Shown piece after piece: positions 1 through 7,661 of a stretch of DNA of 8,577 nucleotides (within the stretch, counting starts at the first letter, position 1; every line of letters begins with the position of its first letter). The notes below the pieces were generated by a model. That model made no database searches and was not told the DNA's origin. It saw only the letters and a list, made by a program, of their open reading frames with translations. The stretch comes from Thomasclavelia spiroformis (GTDB lineage: Bacteria > Bacillota_I > Bacilli_A > Erysipelotrichales > Coprobacillaceae): assembly GCA_018369555.1 (NCBI GenBank), contig JAGZCC010000080.1, positions 1-8,577 of the forward strand. The letters run 5' to 3'. The position numbers were made by a program, and so were the translations under genes.

Positions 1-29
1 ATTCTTGCATTTCTTCCAACAAAATCTAC

Positions 30-90
30 TGACTCACCCCTAAAGGAATAGTATACATTCGTGGGGGTAAGGGGGCATTATGCCTTATTT
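30..90. other. G/C-run patch with inverted repeats, origin unknown
   Basis: This short stretch carries runs of C (37-40) and G (63-67 and 71-75) that stand out from the AT-rich surroundings. ACCCC at 36-40 can pair with GGGGT at 64-68, and GAAT at 46-49 with ATTC at 57-60, around a central GTATAC, giving an imperfect hairpin. A compact palindrome GGCAT-T-ATGCC follows at 74-84. It could be the end of an insertion sequence, a dispersed repeat or a decayed gene end. Nothing in the sequence decides between these. The rest of 1-170 shows no gene I can support. Confidence 0.3.
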
Positions 91-170
91 TAGATATAAG
101 TTATTTTCCTTATATAATTTTTATTTTCAGATTATCACCTAAATAATTATATGAAAAAACAATTAATAAA

Positions 171-206
171 ATGAAAAGAAGTGGATAATCAAATGATTAT
201 TCCACT
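171..206 (-). terminator. Intrinsic terminator after the TSCPD gene
   Basis: On the minus strand the arm AGTGGAATAATC (206-195) pairs with GATTATCCACT (190-180). It forms about 11 base pairs with one bulged A and a loop ATTT (194-191). A T-rich tail interrupted by a C (TCTTTTC) follows. The 5' arm overlaps the stop codon of the TSCPD gene, so it probably ends the two-gene unit. The interrupted U tract makes it weaker than a textbook terminator. Confidence 0.7.
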
Positions 207-450
207 ACATAGTATGTTTTATCAATGCTTGGGCAAGTTGATCAGGACAACTTGTAGACTTAACACCACAACGTATCCCTTTTAAGCGTTTAATCACATC
301 ATCAACTTTCATTCCCTTAGCTAACGCTCCAACACCTTGGGTATTACCTGAACAACCACCAACAAATTTAACATCATTAACAATATCGTTTTCAACATCT
401 ATAATAATTTGTCTAGTACATACTCCTTGAGGTTGAAATTCAATTTTCAT
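205..450 (-). CDS. TSCPD domain-containing small protein (TIGR03905 type)
   Basis: An 81-residue protein made almost entirely of one TSCPD domain, the small cysteine-rich module also found at the C-terminus of some vitamin B12-dependent ribonucleotide reductases. Diagnostic elements seen are GVC ending at Cys11, GGCSGN at 31-36 (Cys33), and GIRCGVKSTSCPDQLA with Cys61 and Cys68. The four cysteines suggest a metal or redox site, but that is inference. No signal peptide or membrane segment is visible. The ATG is well supported by AAAGGAG seven bases upstream. The gene follows the methyltransferase homologue after a 32-base gap with no obvious terminator between them, so the two are probably cotranscribed. 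The molecular function of stand-alone TSCPD proteins is not known to me. Family assignment is strong, function open. Confidence 0.88.
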   Translation of the reverse strand: MKIEFQPQGVCTRQIIIDVENDIVNDVKFVGGCSGNTQGVGALAKGMKVDDVIKRLKGIRCGVKSTSCPDQLAQALIKHTM

Positions 451-482
451 CTTATTCTCCTTTACCGCATTTCTTAATATTT

Positions 483-1784
483 TTACTTTCTTACTAATTT
501 AACAATTGTCGTTAAATATGAATTATGACACGAAGAATCTATCGCAACAATCTTTTCTAAACGATAACTATTTTCTAAATCAGCTAAATCTTTAGCCAAA
601 GTAGAATATGATTGACAGCTATAAACAATTGTTTTAATCTTAGCAATTTTAATACTGTTTTTAACAGTATCACTCAATCCAAAACGTTCATTTTGAATAA
701 CCAACGTATCATATATTTTTTTCTTAGCATATGATACTATTTTAGTATCAATACTTCCTGCTACAAAAGTAACATTATCTTTTCTTTTATTATTGATTTT
801 AGCATCTTCAATATGATACTTCTTTTCATCAATAGCAATAACTTCTTGATCTAATTCCATTTCTAAAAGACCAATTCCACAATTTAAAGAAATTATTTTA
901 TCACTGTCTTCTAACATTGCTTTCATACAACTAATTTGTTTATTATAAGCAAGCATATTTTCAGGTAATTTTGATTTTATCGATACTAGATATTTTTTAT
1001 CATCATTAACCATCTCTAAACGACTCAATCCATATAACTTTGTATATCCAGCATCATCAAATTCTTGATGTTTAGACGTATTAACAGACATATAAACACT
1101 AGCAACCTTTGTTAATTTACTAATTTCTTTTACAACCTTATCACTTAATCCATCTCGACCAGTAATAAAAACTAACTGCAATTTTTTATCAACTAATTTT
1201 AGTTTAATAAATCGTAAGCCTTTTTTAAATTTATCATTATATATCTTACAATTATTATGCGTTAAAATATTTTCTAAAGCAACCAATGTTTCATTTATCA
1301 ATGGATGTTGCTTAAAACATTTTGTCATCAATGTTAAATATTTACTATTACGTTGATATATCCCAAAAGTAATCTTCCCTTTAAATTCAACAATTGGAAG
1401 ATTAACACTTGTAATAAAACCCTCTTGCTTTGGTGAAGCAATTACATCTTTAAATACTGTTTCATCTAAATTATAATCAGTATATTTTCTAATAGCTTCA
1501 CGCACTGACTCTTTCTTTTCTACAAGTTGTTTATGATAATTTAAATGCAACAACGTACATCCTTGACAGTCATTATATGCTTTACAGCGAGGAACAGTTC
1601 GGTTCTTAGAGGGTTTAATAACTTTAACCAATTTTCCTTCATAATAAGACCGTGTCTGCTTTATCAAATCAACTATAACCTCTTCTTGAGGTAAAGCACC
1701 TGGAACAAAAACAATCTTACGATCAATATACCCAATTCCCTCACCATTAATTCCTAATTTTTTAATTTCTAAATTTTTCTTCAT
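483..1784 (-). CDS. TrmA/RlmD-family RNA uridine methyltransferase homologue with eroded active site
   Basis: A 433-residue protein with the full architecture of the RlmD/RlmCD (RumA) 23S rRNA 5-methyluridine methyltransferases. There is an N-terminal TRAM-like RNA-binding domain (about 1-57), a four-cysteine iron-sulfur motif (Cys67, Cys73, Cys76, Cys156), and a Rossmann SAM-binding domain from about 275 with CGIG at 302-305. The nucleophile-like Cys390 remains in YSCQS, but the usual SCNP is changed. The family DPPR motif appears as QNER (364-367), the FQVN motif as LAYN (278-281), and the C-terminal HVET that supplies the catalytic Glu aligns with YLTT, placing Thr425 there. Length is close to family norm and the frame is intact, so it is not a simple pseudogene. 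AAGGAGA eight bases before the ATG and an own promoter support expression. It may bind RNA or SAM without methylating, or have changed chemistry. Family is certain, activity doubtful. Confidence 0.85.
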   Translation of the reverse strand: MKKNLEIKKLGINGEGIGYIDRKIVFVPGALPQEEVIVDLIKQTRSYYEGKLVKVIKPSKNRTVPRCKAYNDCQGCTLLHLNYHKQLVEKKESVREAIRKYTDYNLDETVFKDVIASPKQEGFITSVNLPIVEFKGKITFGIYQRNSKYLTLMTKCFKQHPLINETLVALENILTHNNCKIYNDKFKKGLRFIKLKLVDKKLQLVFITGRDGLSDKVVKEISKLTKVASVYMSVNTSKHQEFDDAGYTKLYGLSRLEMVNDDKKYLVSIKSKLPENMLAYNKQISCMKAMLEDSDKIISLNCGIGLLEMELDQEVIAIDEKKYHIEDAKINNKRKDNVTFVAGSIDTKIVSYAKKKIYDTLVIQNERFGLSDTVKNSIKIAKIKTIVYSCQSYSTLAKDLADLENSYRLEKIVAIDSSCHNSYLTTIVKLVRK

Positions 1785-1852
1785 CCTACAATCTCCTTGG
1801 CCAAATTACATATTAAAAACAATAAACCATAATTCTTTTTTAATTCGCAATT

Positions 1853-1881
1853 ATCATATTATAAACAATTAAAAATGTCAA
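1853..1881 (-). promoter_or_regulatory. Sigma-A promoter for the methyltransferase homologue/TSCPD unit
   Basis: On the minus strand TTGACA (1881-1876) is a perfect -35 hexamer. A 17-base spacer separates it from TATGAT (1858-1853), five of six matches to the -10 consensus. Expected transcription start is near 1846, about 60 bases before the ATG at 1784. It lies in the 108-base gap after spoVD, so the downstream pair can be expressed independently of the division cluster. I see no convincing terminator after spoVD in this gap. Confidence 0.75.
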
Positions 1882-1892
1882 ATTAGAATCAA

Positions 1893-3794
1893 TTATCCTA
1901 ACATTATTATAACCGTCGAACCAGCTTCAACATATTCGCCAACTCTAGGGAGTTGATCAATCACTTCATCTCCATCACCAATATATTTAAATCTTACATC
2001 CGGATTACTAATTTCTTTTTTACTCTTACCAATATAATTTTCTACTTTAACCGATTTAACATCCATAGGTCCCAATGTTTTTCTACGCATTGTTTTTACT
2101 TTTTCAATGCCCATACTTGGTAAAATATCCATAAGCATCTTCCTTGCAATTGGAGCAACAGTTGTTCCACCATATTGTACACAATTTTTAGGATTATCCA
2201 TTGCTACATACAATACAATTTTAGGATCATTTATCGGTGCAATACCTACAAATGATAAAACATAACCACCATCTACATAACTACCGTTCACCGCTTTTTG
2301 AGCCGTCCCAGTCTTTCCACCAATTCGATAACCATCAATATATGCATTTTTACCACCGCCATCAGTTACAACTGTTTCTAACGCATCACAAACTTTTTTA
2401 GATGTTTCCTCACTTATAACTCTTCTTAAAAGTTCTGGTTTTTTTTGATAAATCACATCTTTGGTCGTACTATTAATAATTTTATCCCCGATATAAGGCT
2501 GATATAGCTTTCCACCATTGACACAAGCACAAATTGCTCTAACTAATTGAATTGGTGTAACTGAAATTCCTTGCCCAAAAGAAACAGTTGCTTGCTCTAA
2601 TTCATTAAACGAATCATAATCAAACATAATTCCTTTTGATTCTCCTGGTAAATCAACACCTGTTTTTTCAGTTAAACCAAATTTTTTAACATATTCATAT
2701 AATTTATCCTTACCAAGACGTCTACCAATTTCCACAAATCCAGGATTCGAAGAATTTTGTAATACTTCTCTAAAAGTTTGCAGCCCATGCCCGCCTTTTT
2801 TCCACGATTTAATTCTAGTTCCATTAACAATTTCATATCCCTTATCAAAATAAGTATCTTTATCCATATCAAATAAATTCTCATTTAAAGCTGATGAAAA
2901 AGTAATTATTTTAAAAGTAGAACCCGGTTCATAAGTTTTCCAAATTGGGATATTATGATTATACACATCTTTATCAGCACTTTTATAATCATTAGGATTA
3001 AAATCCGGCTTACTCCCCATTGCAAGAATTTTACCTGTATCAGGTTCCATAGCCAACGCCCAGATTCCATCAGGATTATACATGTCATAAGCATTATTTA
3101 ATTCACGCTCTACAATATCTTGAATTTTACCATCAATCGTTAATTGTAAATCTAACCCTGAAGTCGGTGCACTATATACACTAGGATACAAAGTTAAAGG
3201 ATTACTTTTAGCATCCATAAAATAATCAATACTACCGTTACTTCCACTTAAATAATTATCATATTTCAACTCTAATCCCAATAACCCCTGATTATCAATT
3301 CCTACAAACCCTAGCGTTTGTCCCAAATAACTGCCCTTAGGATAATATCTTTTGGTATCTTTTATTAAATACACTCCAGGTAATTTTAAGCTAGAGATTT
3401 TACTAGCTACTTCATCTTCCAACTGTCTTCCTTCAGGTTGAATTCGTTGAATAGATACTTTTTTACTCAATTTTTCTTTCATCACGTTTACATCAACATC
3501 TAAAATTTCTGCCAGCTTACTCGATGTTGTCTCAAAATCTTTAATTTGGCTAGGAACAACCACTAATGATGAAGTAGTTAAATTAGTAGCTAAAACATCT
3601 CCTTGATTATCCATAATAACTCCTCGATTAGCTTCCACCGGAAAACTACGCTGCCATAAATCCGTTGCTTTATTATATATATTGACACGATCAATTATTT
3701 GAATATAACATACCTTCATTATTATAGCAATTACAAGCAATATAACACTAATTTTAACCCACTTTATTTTTCTTTTTGTTATCTCATATATCAT
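1893..3794 (-). CDS. spoVD: Class B penicillin-binding protein, SpoVD-type transpeptidase
   Basis: A 633-residue class B penicillin-binding protein, close to the 646 residues of Bacillus subtilis SpoVD. It has a short cytoplasmic N-terminus, one membrane anchor (about 12-34), a dimerisation domain opening with RGVIMD (57-62), a transpeptidase domain, and one C-terminal PASTA domain (about 580-633). All three active-site motifs are intact: STFK at 292-295 (Ser292 nucleophile), SSN at 348-350, and KTGT at 494-497. SpoVD cross-links spore cortex peptidoglycan in Bacillus. The position directly after pbpB and the single PASTA domain favour that assignment, though a vegetative role cannot be excluded from sequence alone. 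The ATG follows a GGTGG-type ribosome site. The gene lies behind a terminator-like hairpin, so it may be expressed separately from pbpB. Confidence 0.88.
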   Translation of the reverse strand: MIYEITKRKIKWVKISVILLVIAIIMKVCYIQIIDRVNIYNKATDLWQRSFPVEANRGVIMDNQGDVLATNLTTSSLVVVPSQIKDFETTSSKLAEILDVDVNVMKEKLSKKVSIQRIQPEGRQLEDEVASKISSLKLPGVYLIKDTKRYYPKGSYLGQTLGFVGIDNQGLLGLELKYDNYLSGSNGSIDYFMDAKSNPLTLYPSVYSAPTSGLDLQLTIDGKIQDIVERELNNAYDMYNPDGIWALAMEPDTGKILAMGSKPDFNPNDYKSADKDVYNHNIPIWKTYEPGSTFKIITFSSALNENLFDMDKDTYFDKGYEIVNGTRIKSWKKGGHGLQTFREVLQNSSNPGFVEIGRRLGKDKLYEYVKKFGLTEKTGVDLPGESKGIMFDYDSFNELEQATVSFGQGISVTPIQLVRAICACVNGGKLYQPYIGDKIINSTTKDVIYQKKPELLRRVISEETSKKVCDALETVVTDGGGKNAYIDGYRIGGKTGTAQKAVNGSYVDGGYVLSFVGIAPINDPKIVLYVAMDNPKNCVQYGGTTVAPIARKMLMDILPSMGIEKVKTMRRKTLGPMDVKSVKVENYIGKSKKEISNPDVRFKYIGDGDEVIDQLPRVGEYVEAGSTVIIMLG

Positions 3795-3816
3795 CTTACC
3801 ACCAATAAATCATATG

Positions 3817-3843
3817 AAAAAGGTGAGATCAATAGACCTCACC
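3817..3843 (-). terminator. Terminator-like hairpin between pbpB and spoVD
   Basis: On the minus strand GGTGAGGTC (3843-3835) pairs with GATCTCACC (3830-3822) over nine base pairs including one G-U. The loop is TATT and five T (3821-3817) follow. The stem overlaps the pbpB TGA stop (3841-3839) and sits 22 bases before the spoVD ATG. The short U tract suggests partial termination or attenuation rather than a full stop; it could also stabilise the 3' end of the upstream message. Confidence 0.6.
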
Positions 3844-5974
3844 CCAATGTAATTATTAATGTATCACCACTATGCATTATTGTTCCTGGTGGAATATTTT
3901 GTCCAATAACAAAGCCTCCACTACCTTCAACATTTATCGTTATTCCCGATAAGGAACCGAAAATCGAAATATCCTTACTTGACCAACCAGTAAAATCCGG
4001 TATAGAAATGTCATTTGATTCAGTTTTTATAAAAACCCGATCACCTTTTGTGACTTTAGATTTTTCTTTTGGAAATTGTTCAACAACAGTTGCTCCATTA
4101 CCAATAGCTTGTACATCAATACTTTTTGCTTGTAATTTTGATTTAACAAAATTTACACTTTGATTAACAAAAGAATCTAATTTATAATTTTTTATTTCTG
4201 TTACATTATCATTACTATTGTATGAAGAAACAACTGACAATGCTGAAGGAACAATATTTTTTATAACATTTGCTTGATGATCTGTAGTATTATTATCTTC
4301 TCCTTGGAAAACAACTAAAGTAACAATTTGTGGATCATCATAAGGAGCCATTCCTGCAAAAGATTTAGTATAATTACTACTTGAATAAGTTCCGTTTTCA
4401 CCAACCATTTGTCCAGTTCCAGTTTTTCCTATAATTTGTACTCCATTTTCAAGTGCAAATTTTTTTGCTGTACCGGTTTCATCACTAACAACACCTTTTA
4501 ATAAATCTCTAATTTTTACAGTTGTTGAAGAGGAAAATATCTGCTTCGAATATTCAGTTTTAGCACTATAAGCAACTTCATTTTTTTCATTATCAACAAT
4601 TCGATCAACAAGATATGGCTCTACCATTTTACCATCATTAGCAAAAGCACTGTATGCTCTAACTAATTGATACATTGTTACAGTTGATCCTTGACCAAAT
4701 CCAGTAGTTAAATATGCCGCTCTACTTTTATCATTTTCATAAACTGCAGTACCTTTAGCTGTTTTAAACCCATCCACTTCATCTGATTTAAAAAAGCCAA
4801 GATCTTTATAAGTTTTTAATACATCTTCTTTATTTGTATAACCGCCTTCTAATAAATTACAAATTGCAACATTACTTGAGCGATAAAATCCCTCATCAAA
4901 ACTAATAGCACCCCAACCTGCTCCATTATTATGATCTCTAATCGGCCTACTGGCACCATAATCATACTTCCCAGATTGATAAAGAGCACTACCATTATAT
5001 AATCCACTTTCAATTGAACTTGCATAAACAAATGATTTAAACACTGATCCACACTCATATGCCGAATCAAAAAAGAAATTATTATAGCCCTTGATATCTC
5101 TTTTATTAGGATCAAATGATGGATAAGTAGATAAAGCTAAAATTTTTCCTGTCTTAGCTTCCATTACCACACATGAAGCGTTACTTGCTCCCGCTTCACC
5201 AGCTTCCTTAGCTAATAAATAATCTAAATCTCGCTGTAAAGAACTATTTAATGTTAAATATATATCTTTTCCATTAACAGCATCTTTTTTCTTTAAAACA
5301 CCATTAGTTCTAATATAGCCATCCGCAGTTTTTTCATAAACTCGATATCCATTCTTACCTGCAAGAACTTCATCATAATTATGTTCAATACCCATTTCAC
5401 CAACTATTTTTTTTACACCATCTTCACCAATTGCATTTTTAGCATAACCAACAATATAACTACTAAAATCTCCCAAAGGATAATTACGGGTATTGATTTC
5501 TTCAAAAACTAAACCTGGCAAATTTTTCTTTTCAATTTCTGTTTTTTGACCCATCGTCAAATTATTTCCATAAGTTCCAAATTCAATTTGATATTTGCCA
5601 GCATCAACTGCCTCTTGCATTTTTTGTTCCATCTCGCTAGGATCCATACCAATAATAGGGCCAACTTCTTGAGCAGTTTTCTTGATATCCTTTACATATG
5701 CATTTTTACCTTCTCTTTTTTTTGAGATAACTGCACTTAATTTGAAATTTCTCACACTTTTTGCAACAACTTCATTATCACTAGTATAAATTTCTCCTCT
5801 AGTCGCATATTCAATATTTTCACTTTTTCCTCTATTTTTTGCATAAGTCTTTATATCCGAACCACTAATTAAGTGTTTTCCTGTAACTCCTAAATATACA
5901 ATATTTACAACTAAAGAAAAAATAACTAATGCAAAGACAACATACGCTATCTTTGCACCCTTAAACTGATTCAT
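3839..5974 (-). CDS. pbpB: Class B penicillin-binding protein 2B, septal transpeptidase
   Basis: A 711-residue class B penicillin-binding protein, near the 716 residues of Bacillus subtilis PBP2B. Visible parts are a membrane anchor (about 8-30), a dimerisation domain starting with RGEIYT (59-64), a transpeptidase domain, and two PASTA domains (about 596-652 and 655-711). The active-site motifs are SVFK at 310-313 (Ser310 nucleophile), SSN at 366-368, and KTGT at 517-520. The residue two before the nucleophile is Cys308, giving ECGS where EPGS is usual. PBP2B-type enzymes cross-link septal peptidoglycan in the divisome with FtsL and DivIC. The start ATG overlaps the ftsL stop by one base (TAATG), implying translational coupling. 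Gene order and two PASTA domains separate it from the spoVD paralogue next door. Confidence 0.92.
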   Translation of the reverse strand: MNQFKGAKIAYVVFALVIFSLVVNIVYLGVTGKHLISGSDIKTYAKNRGKSENIEYATRGEIYTSDNEVVAKSVRNFKLSAVISKKREGKNAYVKDIKKTAQEVGPIIGMDPSEMEQKMQEAVDAGKYQIEFGTYGNNLTMGQKTEIEKKNLPGLVFEEINTRNYPLGDFSSYIVGYAKNAIGEDGVKKIVGEMGIEHNYDEVLAGKNGYRVYEKTADGYIRTNGVLKKKDAVNGKDIYLTLNSSLQRDLDYLLAKEAGEAGASNASCVVMEAKTGKILALSTYPSFDPNKRDIKGYNNFFFDSAYECGSVFKSFVYASSIESGLYNGSALYQSGKYDYGASRPIRDHNNGAGWGAISFDEGFYRSSNVAICNLLEGGYTNKEDVLKTYKDLGFFKSDEVDGFKTAKGTAVYENDKSRAAYLTTGFGQGSTVTMYQLVRAYSAFANDGKMVEPYLVDRIVDNEKNEVAYSAKTEYSKQIFSSSTTVKIRDLLKGVVSDETGTAKKFALENGVQIIGKTGTGQMVGENGTYSSSNYTKSFAGMAPYDDPQIVTLVVFQGEDNNTTDHQANVIKNIVPSALSVVSSYNSNDNVTEIKNYKLDSFVNQSVNFVKSKLQAKSIDVQAIGNGATVVEQFPKEKSKVTKGDRVFIKTESNDISIPDFTGWSSKDISIFGSLSGITINVEGSGGFVIGQNIPPGTIMHSGDTLIITLG

Positions 5975-6273
5975 TATTGTTGAGGAAGTTCTGTAGTAGA
6001 GGAAGCTACAGATTCATTATTATATATATATCCTTTTTCACTAGCTACATCACTAAGGCGTGAAAACGATGCCATTTCTTGTTTTTTTAATTCTAAATAA
6101 TCAATTTCATCTTGAATTTCTTTAATTTCATTCTCTGTTTTTTGAAGAACTTTATTATAAGAAGACTCTAATGATCTTACATATGTAATCCCAAATGCAA
6201 AGATAATCATTGAAATAATTAAAAATCTTTGTGAAAAAGATTCAAATTTTGTCTTTTTTGCCTTATGTTTCAT
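5974..6273 (-). CDS. ftsL: Cell division protein FtsL-like
   Basis: A 99-residue bitopic protein with a basic N-terminus (KHKAKKTK), one membrane segment (about 17-32), then a charged heptad-like stretch predicted as a coiled coil (about 36-68). SRLSDVASEKGY (71-82) follows, resembling the conserved segment after the coiled coil in FtsL/DivIC proteins, and the tail is low-complexity and polar. FtsL proteins are poorly conserved, so the assignment rests on size, topology and position between rsmH and pbpB. In related bacteria FtsL joins DivIC and DivIB to regulate septal wall synthesis. GAGGGTG lies nine bases before the ATG. The gene starts six bases after rsmH ends and overlaps the pbpB start by one base. 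Shorter than B. subtilis FtsL (117 aa). Confidence 0.8.
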   Translation of the reverse strand: MKHKAKKTKFESFSQRFLIISMIIFAFGITYVRSLESSYNKVLQKTENEIKEIQDEIDYLELKKQEMASFSRLSDVASEKGYIYNNESVASSTTELPQQ

Positions 6274-6279
6274 TATATT

Positions 6280-7209
6280 TTACACCCTCTCAATAATTCT
6301 TAGTTTTGCTGAATGTGCTCGATGATTTATTTTTAACTCTTCATCTGAAGCAACAATCGCTTTTTTGTTTACTAGCTTATATTTTGGTAATAAATATTCT
6401 GGAATTACAGGCAATCCTGGAGGAACATCTTTTAATTTAGTAACATCATTAAAAGTATATTTACAAATTTTATCCTCCAAACTATGAAATGTAATTACAG
6501 AAATTCTCCCTTTACTATTTAATAAATCTAATGCATCTTTTAAAGCACGATCAAATACATTTAATTCATCATTAACAGCTATTCTAAGTGCCTGAAAAGT
6601 TCTTTTAGCTGGATGACCACCTTTTCTACGGGCAGCTGCCGGTATTGCCTCTTTAATAATCTCTACGAGTTCAAAAGTTGTTTCAATTGGTTTATTACTT
6701 CTAGCTTGTTCTATTTTACGAGCTATTCTTTTAGCAAATTTTTCATCAGCATATTTAAATAAAATTTCAACTAACTGTTCATAAGACCAATTATTAACAA
6801 TATAATAAGCATCCAATGGATTATTAATATCCATTCGCATATCTAATCTTGAATCATAATTATAACTAAAGCCACGACTTCCTGTATCAAATTGTGGCGA
6901 AGACACTCCTAAATCAAATAATATTCCATCGACTTTATGTACATTTAGCTCTTCTAACTTTTCCTTAATATTTACAAAATTAGAATAAATAATCGTATAA
7001 TTATCACCAATTTCACCAAGTCTTTTTTTAGCTGCCTCAATTGCAGTAAAATCCTGGTCAAAACAATATAAATGTCCAGTTGTAAGACGCTTTAAAATCT
7101 CACAACTATGACCTCCACCACCTAAAGTACAATCAACATAAATACCGTCTTCTTTTATATTTAATCCTTCTACTGCCTCATTTAATAATACCGTTACATG
7201 ATCAAACAT
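6280..7209 (-). CDS. rsmH: 16S rRNA (cytosine(1402)-N(4))-methyltransferase
   Basis: RsmH (MraW) uses SAM to methylate N4 of C1402 in the 16S rRNA decoding centre. The 309-residue length is standard. Seen motifs are VDCTLGGGGHS (25-35, SAM-binding loop), FDQD (50-53), ILFDLGVSSPQFD (96-108), RGFSY (112-116), HPAKRTFQALRIAVNDEL (199-216), FHSLEDK (241-247) and RAHSAKLR (297-304), all characteristic and intact. AGGAGA lies just upstream of the ATG and overlaps the mraZ TAG stop, so translation of the two genes is probably coupled. Second gene of the division cluster, as in most bacteria. Confidence 0.97.
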   Translation of the reverse strand: MFDHVTVLLNEAVEGLNIKEDGIYVDCTLGGGGHSCEILKRLTTGHLYCFDQDFTAIEAAKKRLGEIGDNYTIIYSNFVNIKEKLEELNVHKVDGILFDLGVSSPQFDTGSRGFSYNYDSRLDMRMDINNPLDAYYIVNNWSYEQLVEILFKYADEKFAKRIARKIEQARSNKPIETTFELVEIIKEAIPAAARRKGGHPAKRTFQALRIAVNDELNVFDRALKDALDLLNSKGRISVITFHSLEDKICKYTFNDVTKLKDVPPGLPVIPEYLLPKYKLVNKKAIVASDEELKINHRAHSAKLRIIERV

Positions 7210-7218
7210 TATCTTCTC

Positions 7219-7650
7219 CTATAAATCAAAACCATCTAATGATTCAGAAATCTCATCAAAACTATCTTTGTTCATCTCATAATAATCCTGCCATAAAGAT
7301 CCATTCCAAATCTCTACATGATCGCCAACACCTACAATAATACATTCCTTTTCCAATTTTCCCTCTACTCTTAAAATGCTTGGAATATTAATTCTACCCA
7401 ATTTATCAAATTCACATTCACTAGCTCTTGAAGTGATAATTCTTACAAAATTACGAGCATCTTTTTTAGTTTTAGGCAACATTTGTAGCTTTTGATAATA
7501 TTCATTCCAACCTTCTTGGGTATACAAAGCTAAACATCCATCAAATCCTCGTGTAATAATTACACTCGAACCACATTGTTCTCTTAACTTAGATGGAATA
7601 ATAAGACGCCCTTTAGCATCAATATTATGTTTAAATTCACCCATGAACAT
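7219..7650 (-). CDS. mraZ: Transcriptional regulator MraZ
   Basis: MraZ is a DNA-binding protein with two SpoVT/AbrB-like domains that forms a ring and controls its own division operon. From the chosen ATG it is 143 residues, the usual family length, and begins MFMGEF as expected. The two repeated DNA-binding motifs are HNIDAKGRLIIPSKLRE (8-24) and CEFDKLGRINIPSILR (79-94), and LPKTKKDAR (58-66) is also typical. An in-frame ATG 33 bases upstream (7683) would add 11 residues, but it lacks a ribosome site and lies inside the operator boxes, whereas the chosen start has GGGTGA five bases upstream. First gene of the cluster. The four phased boxes in front of it suggest autoregulation. Confidence 0.95.
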   Translation of the reverse strand: MFMGEFKHNIDAKGRLIIPSKLREQCGSSVIITRGFDGCLALYTQEGWNEYYQKLQMLPKTKKDARNFVRIITSRASECEFDKLGRINIPSILRVEGKLEKECIIVGVGDHVEIWNGSLWQDYYEMNKDSFDEISESLDGFDL

Positions 7651-7655
7651 TTTTG

Positions 7656-7661
7656 TCACCC
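7656..7661 (-). promoter_or_regulatory. Ribosome binding site of mraZ, deciding its start
   Basis: GGGTGA lies five bases before the ATG at 7650 and supports that start over the in-frame ATG at 7683. It overlaps the fourth operator box, so a protein bound there would cover the site on DNA, and the box sequence is constrained by both roles. Confidence 0.7.

Noticed and set aside
1..60. Possible coding remnant at the left edge
   Set aside because: Short readable stretches exist in several frames on both strands but none has a start, ribosome site or recognised domain, and the window edge cuts them.
1782..1892. Terminator directly after spoVD
   Set aside because: The AT-rich gap offers only weak short inverted repeats without a clear stem plus U tract. 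The promoter there is far better supported.
3795..3900. Possible sigma-E promoter for spoVD
   Set aside because: CATATG and GATACATTA elements are present near the pbpB end, but I found no pair with proper spacing to the start, so I do not call a promoter.
3699..4163. Open frame on the plus strand opposite the pbpB/spoVD junction
   Set aside because: It is antisense to two clearly conserved PASTA-domain coding ends, shows no recognisable family motif and has no good ribosome site. It is a shadow frame.
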